From assembly GCF_015265435.1 (NCBI RefSeq), contig NZ_JABJWH010000020.1:1-64000 (forward strand): a stretch of DNA of 64,000 bases. Reading direction: 5' to 3'. Positions 60,691 through 64,000 of this stretch are shown in pieces (the stretch's first letter is position 1; every line of letters starts with the position of its first letter). The translations under genes and the position numbers were made by a program. The notes under the pieces were generated by a model. That model was given only the letters and a program-made list of their open reading frames with translations. It was not told the DNA's origin and did no database searches. The stretch is from Alloalcanivorax profundimaris. Its GTDB lineage: Bacteria; Pseudomonadota; Gammaproteobacteria; Pseudomonadales; Alcanivoracaceae.

Positions 60691-61711
60691 TCTGTCCCTG
60701 CGTTTCCAGCATCAGCCGGTGCTGGAAACGGTGAGCCTGACCCTGGAGGAAGGCCGCATCGGCTGCCTGATCGGCCCGTCCGGCTGCGGCAAGACCTCAC
60801 TGCTGCGGCTGATCGCCGGTTTTCTGACGCCGTCCGCCGGGCGCGTCGCCCTGCATGGCGACACCGTGGCCGGCGCCGGCCGCTGGGTGACGCCGGAGGC
60901 GCGCCGGGTGGGCATGGTGTTCCAGGACATCGCCCTGTTTCCGCACCTGGACGTGGCCGCCAACATCGCCTTCGGCCTGCACGGCCAGCCGGCGGCGCGG
61001 CAGCGCCAGCGGGTCGAGGAATTGCTCGCTCTGGTGGGCCTGCCCGGGCTCGGCGGCCGCTACCCCCACCAGCTTTCCGGCGGCCAGCAACAGCGCGTGG
61101 CCCTGGCCCGGGCCCTGGCGCCGCGCCCCCGGCTGTTGCTGCTGGACGAGCCGTTTTCCGCCCTGGACGCGGAACTGCGCGAACAGATCAGCCGCGATGT
61201 GCGCCACATCCTGCGCCGGGAAGGCATCACCGCCCTGTTCGTCACCCATGACCAGAACGAGGCCTTCGCCCTGGCGGATCAGGTCGGGGTGATGAGCGAG
61301 GGGCGTCTGCTGCAATGGGATACGCCCTACCGGGTCTATCATCGGCCGGCGCACCGTTTCGTGGCGGATTTCATCGGCGGCGGCGTGCTGATTCCCGGCC
61401 GCGTCAGCGGACCGCGCCGGGTGGAAACGGCGCTGGGAGAACTGGGCGGGGACCTGCCGGACGGCGTCGCCGACGGCGCTCCGGTGGACGTGCTGCTGCG
61501 CCCGGATGATCTGGTGATCGACGATGCCGGCCCGCGCCGGGCGCGGGTGGTGGAGCGGGTATTCCGGGGCGCGCGCATGCTCTACACCCTGGAGCTGGAC
61601 AACGGCCAGCGGCTACCCTGCCTGGCGCCCAGCCACCACGCCCACGAGGAAGGCACGGGCGTGGCGGTGCGCCTGGATCTGGAACACCTGGTGGTGTTCG
61701 CGCGGGTTTAG
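60674..61711 (+). CDS. Ferric iron ABC transporter ATP-binding protein (FbpC type)
   Basis: Powers ferric iron import. The 345-residue ATPase has Walker A GPSGCGKTSLLRL, the Q-loop VGMVFQDIALFPHLDV, the signature LSGGQQQRVALARAL, Walker B LLLLDEPFSALD and the switch His in LFVTHDQNEAFALAD. A C-terminal TOBE-like domain (about 240-345) follows, as in the FbpC group. It overlaps the permease by 17 bp. Its stop overlaps that of a convergent gene by 4 bp. Confidence 0.93.
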   Translation: MLTLDDLSLRFQHQPVLETVSLTLEEGRIGCLIGPSGCGKTSLLRLIAGFLTPSAGRVALHGDTVAGAGRWVTPEARRVGMVFQDIALFPHLDVAANIAFGLHGQPAARQRQRVEELLALVGLPGLGGRYPHQLSGGQQQRVALARALAPRPRLLLLDEPFSALDAELREQISRDVRHILRREGITALFVTHDQNEAFALADQVGVMSEGRLLQWDTPYRVYHRPAHRFVADFIGGGVLIPGRVSGPRRVETALGELGGDLPDGVADGAPVDVLLRPDDLVIDDAGPRRARVVERVFRGARMLYTLELDNGQRLPCLAPSHHAHEEGTGVAVRLDLEHLVVFARV

Positions 61712-62685
61712 TCGAGCAGGTTCACCAGCCGTTGGCGAATGGTGCTGGTGCATTCGTCGATGATGGACGCCACCAGCTCCTCGCAGGACGGGATGGCGTC
61801 GATCAGGCCCTGCACCATGCCGCTGGTCCAGATGCCGTAGTCCACGTCGCCCTCGGTGAGCGCCACCTTGCCCTTGGCACCGGCCACCATGTCGCTGATC
61901 AGCTCGAACTTCATGTCCTTGCCGGCCTCGCGCTCGATCTCGTTGACCCGCTCGGCCACCTTGTTCTTGTACACCCGGGCGGTGTTGCGCAGGGGCCGGT
62001 AAACCAGCGTGGTATCCCGTTCCGTGCCCTCGACGATGGCGCGCTTGATGTTGTCGTGGATGGGCGCTTCCTTGGTGGCCATGAAGCGCGTGCCCATGTT
62101 GATGCCGTCGGCGCCCAGGGCCAAGCAGGCGGCCATCTGGGTCCCGGTGCCGATGCCGCCGGAAGCGACCATGGGGATGTCCAGCACCTTGGCGGCGGCG
62201 GGCAGCAGCACCAGGTTGGTGACGTCGTCCTCGCCCGGGTGGCCGGCGCACTCGAAGCCGTCCACGGACACCGCCGCGCAGCCCAGGCTCTGGGCCTTCA
62301 GGGAGTGGCGCACGGAGGTGCACTTATGGATCACCTTGACGCCGTGCTCGTTGAACAGGGGCATGAACGGCTCCGGGCTGCGCCCGGCGGTTTCCACGAT
62401 CTTCACCCCGGCCTCGACGATGGCCTGGGCGTACTCCTCGTAGGGCACCGGCTTGATGGTCGGCAGCAGGGTCAGGTTGACGCCGAACGGCTGGTCGGTC
62501 ATCTCCTGGCAGCGGGCGATTTCCCGGGCCAGATCCTCCGGCGTGGGCTGGGTCAGGCCGGTGATGATGCCCAGAGCGCCGGCATTGGACACCGCGGAGG
62601 CCAGCTCCGCGTAGCCCACGTTCTGCATGCCGCCCTGGATAATCGGGTAGCGGGTACCCAGCATTTCGGTAAGACGTGTTTTCAT
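61708..62685 (-). CDS. Nitronate monooxygenase-family flavoenzyme
   Basis: An FMN-dependent TIM barrel of 325 residues in the nitronate monooxygenase family. Motifs are RYPIIQGGMQNVGYAELASA at the FMN site, GVNLTLLP, SVDGFECAGHPGEDDVTNLV with the conserved His, VASGGIGTGTQMAACLALGA and GINMGTRFMATKEAPIHDN. The AGHPGEDD motif is also found in NADH:quinone reductases of this fold (PA1024 type), so either activity is possible. It lies between the iron operon and the EamA exporter, with no clear link to either. Confidence 0.85.
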   Translation of the reverse strand: MKTRLTEMLGTRYPIIQGGMQNVGYAELASAVSNAGALGIITGLTQPTPEDLAREIARCQEMTDQPFGVNLTLLPTIKPVPYEEYAQAIVEAGVKIVETAGRSPEPFMPLFNEHGVKVIHKCTSVRHSLKAQSLGCAAVSVDGFECAGHPGEDDVTNLVLLPAAAKVLDIPMVASGGIGTGTQMAACLALGADGINMGTRFMATKEAPIHDNIKRAIVEGTERDTTLVYRPLRNTARVYKNKVAERVNEIEREAGKDMKFELISDMVAGAKGKVALTEGDVDYGIWTSGMVQGLIDAIPSCEELVASIIDECTSTIRQRLVNLLD

Positions 62686-62748
62686 GGCGATCTCTCTCCC
62701 AAGGTGATTGGCCGACCCTACCCAGGGGCCCGGGCAAGGACAATGATC

Positions 62749-63672
62749 TTATCCGTCACCAACTGTGGCGGAAACGACCTGACGGCGCACCCGCCGGTCG
62801 CCGAACAGGTACAACCCCAGCGCCGCCACGATCACCGCCGCCCCGGCCAGCACCCGGGGACCCAGCTGTTCATCGTTGAGCAACGCCCCCAGGGACAGCG
62901 CCAGCACCGGCGTGATCAGCGTCACCAGGGCCACGGTGGCCGCCGGCAACCGGGTCAGCACCAGGAAGTAGCAATAGAACCCCACCAGGGAACCGAACAC
63001 CGCCAGGTAGACGATGGCGCCCAGGCCACGCACGTCGCCGCTCCAGGCAATGCCCTGGCCGGTGGCCAGCAGCGCCGCGCCGTACAACGGCAGCGACAGC
63101 AGCAGCCCGCCCACGGTCTGCTGCATGGGCGCCAGGCCGGCGCCGAGCCGCTGCACCACGATGCCGGACAACGCGAACAGGCTCACCGCCGAAAGAATCC
63201 ACAGCATGCCCCGGCCACGCTGGTCCACGGTGTCGGCGCCCTGCCACAGCGCGCCCAGGCTGTCGCCGAACACCAGCGCCAGCCCGGCCAGGCCCAGCAG
63301 GCAGGCGCCCCAGTGCCAGCCGTTGAAACGCTGGCCGCCGGGCAGCCACTGCATCATCACCCCGGAAATCAGCGGCGCCATGCCGAACACCACCGAGATC
63401 AACCCGGAGGGCAGGTCCCGCGCCGCCATATAGCTGCAGCCCATGGCGCCGAAAATGCCCGGCAGGGCGGCGCCGTAGCTGGTCAGGGCGCGCCGGTGCA
63501 GCGGCAACCCCTGGCCGCGCGCCCACAGCCAGAGCAGACCCAGCGCCGCCGCCAACGCCATGCGCGAACCGGCGGCGGCGAACGCCGGCAACGCCTCGCC
63601 GCTCCACTTGATCCCCAGGGGCGTGGTCGCCCAAACGGCGATCACGATCAGATAAGCGGCCAGGGTATTCAT
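62749..63672 (-). CDS. EamA/DMT-superfamily exporter
   Basis: A 307-residue membrane protein with ten predicted helices in two EamA repeats (SRMALAAALGLLWLWARGQG in the first, GLGAIVYLAVFGSLVGFYCY and ITPVLALSLGALLNDEQLGP in the second). Members export amino acids or other small metabolites; the substrate is unknown. The ATG at 63672 is preceded by AAGGAACGCC. Its 240-bp upstream region contains an attenuator-like hairpin and short ORFs, which suggests control by a leader RNA. It is divergent from cca. Confidence 0.85.
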   Translation of the reverse strand: MNTLAAYLIVIAVWATTPLGIKWSGEALPAFAAAGSRMALAAALGLLWLWARGQGLPLHRRALTSYGAALPGIFGAMGCSYMAARDLPSGLISVVFGMAPLISGVMMQWLPGGQRFNGWHWGACLLGLAGLALVFGDSLGALWQGADTVDQRGRGMLWILSAVSLFALSGIVVQRLGAGLAPMQQTVGGLLLSLPLYGAALLATGQGIAWSGDVRGLGAIVYLAVFGSLVGFYCYFLVLTRLPAATVALVTLITPVLALSLGALLNDEQLGPRVLAGAAVIVAALGLYLFGDRRVRRQVVSATVGDG

Positions 63673-63733
63673 GGCGTTCCTTGAAAAAAGGGGCGGGGTT
63701 GTTCCGGGCCGGGCACCCGGGGAGAATGCGTCG

Positions 63734-63826
63734 TTAAAACAATAAAGCCGCGGGCAGGAAGCACCGCGGCCGGCGGAACGGCGTCAGCCGCTCACGCCCT
63801 CGGCGGCGAACCGCGCCATCGGCCAT
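63734..63826 (-). CDS. Possible leader peptide of the EamA gene
   Basis: A 30-codon ORF, MADGAVRRRGRERLTPFRRP then RCFLPAALLF, which runs through the attenuator hairpin. It ends TTA-TTG-TTT-TAA in the T-rich tract. Translation to the end would keep the hairpin open, which fits a leader-peptide control. Against: no clear ribosome site, and an overlapping 28-codon ORF at 63792-63878 is an alternative. A possible -35 (TTGACG) and a T-rich -10 on the same strand overlap the start of the latter. Confidence 0.25.
   Translation of the reverse strand: MADGAVRRRGRERLTPFRRPRCFLPAALLF
63735..63770 (-). terminator. Attenuator-like terminator in the EamA leader
   Basis: On the minus strand GCCGCGG (63764-63770) pairs with CCGCGGC (63747-63753) around a 10-nt loop, followed by TTTATTGTTTTAA. 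This is a good intrinsic terminator about 60 nt before the EamA start and in the same direction. It could stop transcripts before the gene unless prevented. Confidence 0.65.
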
Positions 63827-63913
63827 GCGGCCAACGGTTCGTCCGAAAACGGCTCGGCTTGCGAATAAAAACAGACATGCGACTATTCTGCGTCAAAGGG
63901 TTGGTGACAACAA

Positions 63914-64000
63914 ATGGATATCTATCTTGTAGGCGGCGCGGTTCGCGACGAACTGCTCGGCCTTCCCGTCAAGGAACGAGACTGGGTGGTGGTGGGTGGC
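63914..64000 (+). CDS. cca: tRNA nucleotidyltransferase (CCA-adding), partial
   Basis: The first 29 codons run to the end of the window. [20 protein letters not shown] then ERDWVVVGG is the class II nucleotidyltransferase start with the GGAVRD motif and the first part of the DxD-bearing segment, which continues outside. The enzyme adds or repairs the CCA end of tRNA. cca close to spoVR-yeaH-prkA is the Pseudomonas order, here separated by the iron operon and two other genes. Confidence 0.93.
   Translation, partial: MDIYLVGGAVRDELLGLPVKERDWVVVGG

Overview
The window is a dense, high-GC stretch of a gammaproteobacterial chromosome. By eye the genes use mostly G or C in third codon positions. 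The gene order follows Pseudomonas, as recalled from P. aeruginosa. One block (dsbD-aroQ-accBC-prmA-dusB-fis-purHD-retS) matches the PA4845-PA4856 order. A second block (coq7-speD-osmC-crp-trpCDG(E)-rpe-murU-amgK-lptD-surA-pdxA-rsmA-apaGH-prkA-yeaH-spoVR-cca) matches the PA0655 to PA0584 order. The strain is probably a relative of Pseudomonas in an Alcanivorax-like group; this is inferred from gene order and protein likeness, not from a search. I saw no tRNA, rRNA, insertion sequence, prophage or CRISPR array.

Layout. 1-3.5 kb: a DUF2333 membrane protein and a QseBC/PmrAB-type two-component system with a likely autoregulatory box. 3.5-16.2 kb: housekeeping genes for thiol-disulfide exchange, the shikimate pathway, acetyl-CoA carboxylase, L11 methylation, tRNA dihydrouridine, Fis and purine synthesis, with two accessory minus-strand genes (a WaaP-like kinase and an ICMT-like methyltransferase). 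16.2-22 kb: a TSUP transporter, a protein with two cyclic-nucleotide-binding domains plus a rhodanese domain, a RetS hybrid sensor overlapping it, and an AraC-type regulator converging on retS. 22-25 kb: coq7, speD, osmC and crp. 25-27.8 kb: a large lipoprotein joining a PHP-type metallohydrolase domain to Asp-box repeats, placed between crp and the trp operon. 27.8-31.7 kb: trpEGDC as one tightly overlapping operon. 32.5-39.2 kb: a cytochrome bo3-type oxidase operon (cyoABCD) running without a real gap into SURF1 and the redox pair RoxS/RoxR. 39-45.9 kb: an MFS transporter, an Old Yellow Enzyme, an NlpC/P60 lipoprotein, a DUF4396 protein, rpe and murU-amgK. 46-52.7 kb: lptD-surA-pdxA-rsmA-apaG-apaH. 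53-58 kb: prkA-yeaH-spoVR. 58-61.7 kb: a ferric-iron ABC transporter behind a Fur box. 61.7-64 kb: a nitronate monooxygenase-like enzyme, an EamA exporter with an attenuator-like leader, and the start of cca.

The most unusual material is between genes. Two elements (8104-8210 and 40757-40865) are each a perfect 28-bp inverted repeat around a 51-53-nt centre. Their stems are unrelated in sequence, but their centres share a motif. The small hairpins in those centres, and three more in 105-283, mostly present CANGGANG in their loops. That is the core of an RsmA/CsrA binding site, and it always lies on the strand of the preceding gene's 3' UTR. The same window encodes RetS, which controls the Gac/Rsm cascade in Pseudomonas. 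Two other elements (22667-22825 and 55001-55117) are bounded by four 7-bp repeats on each side in inverted orientation.
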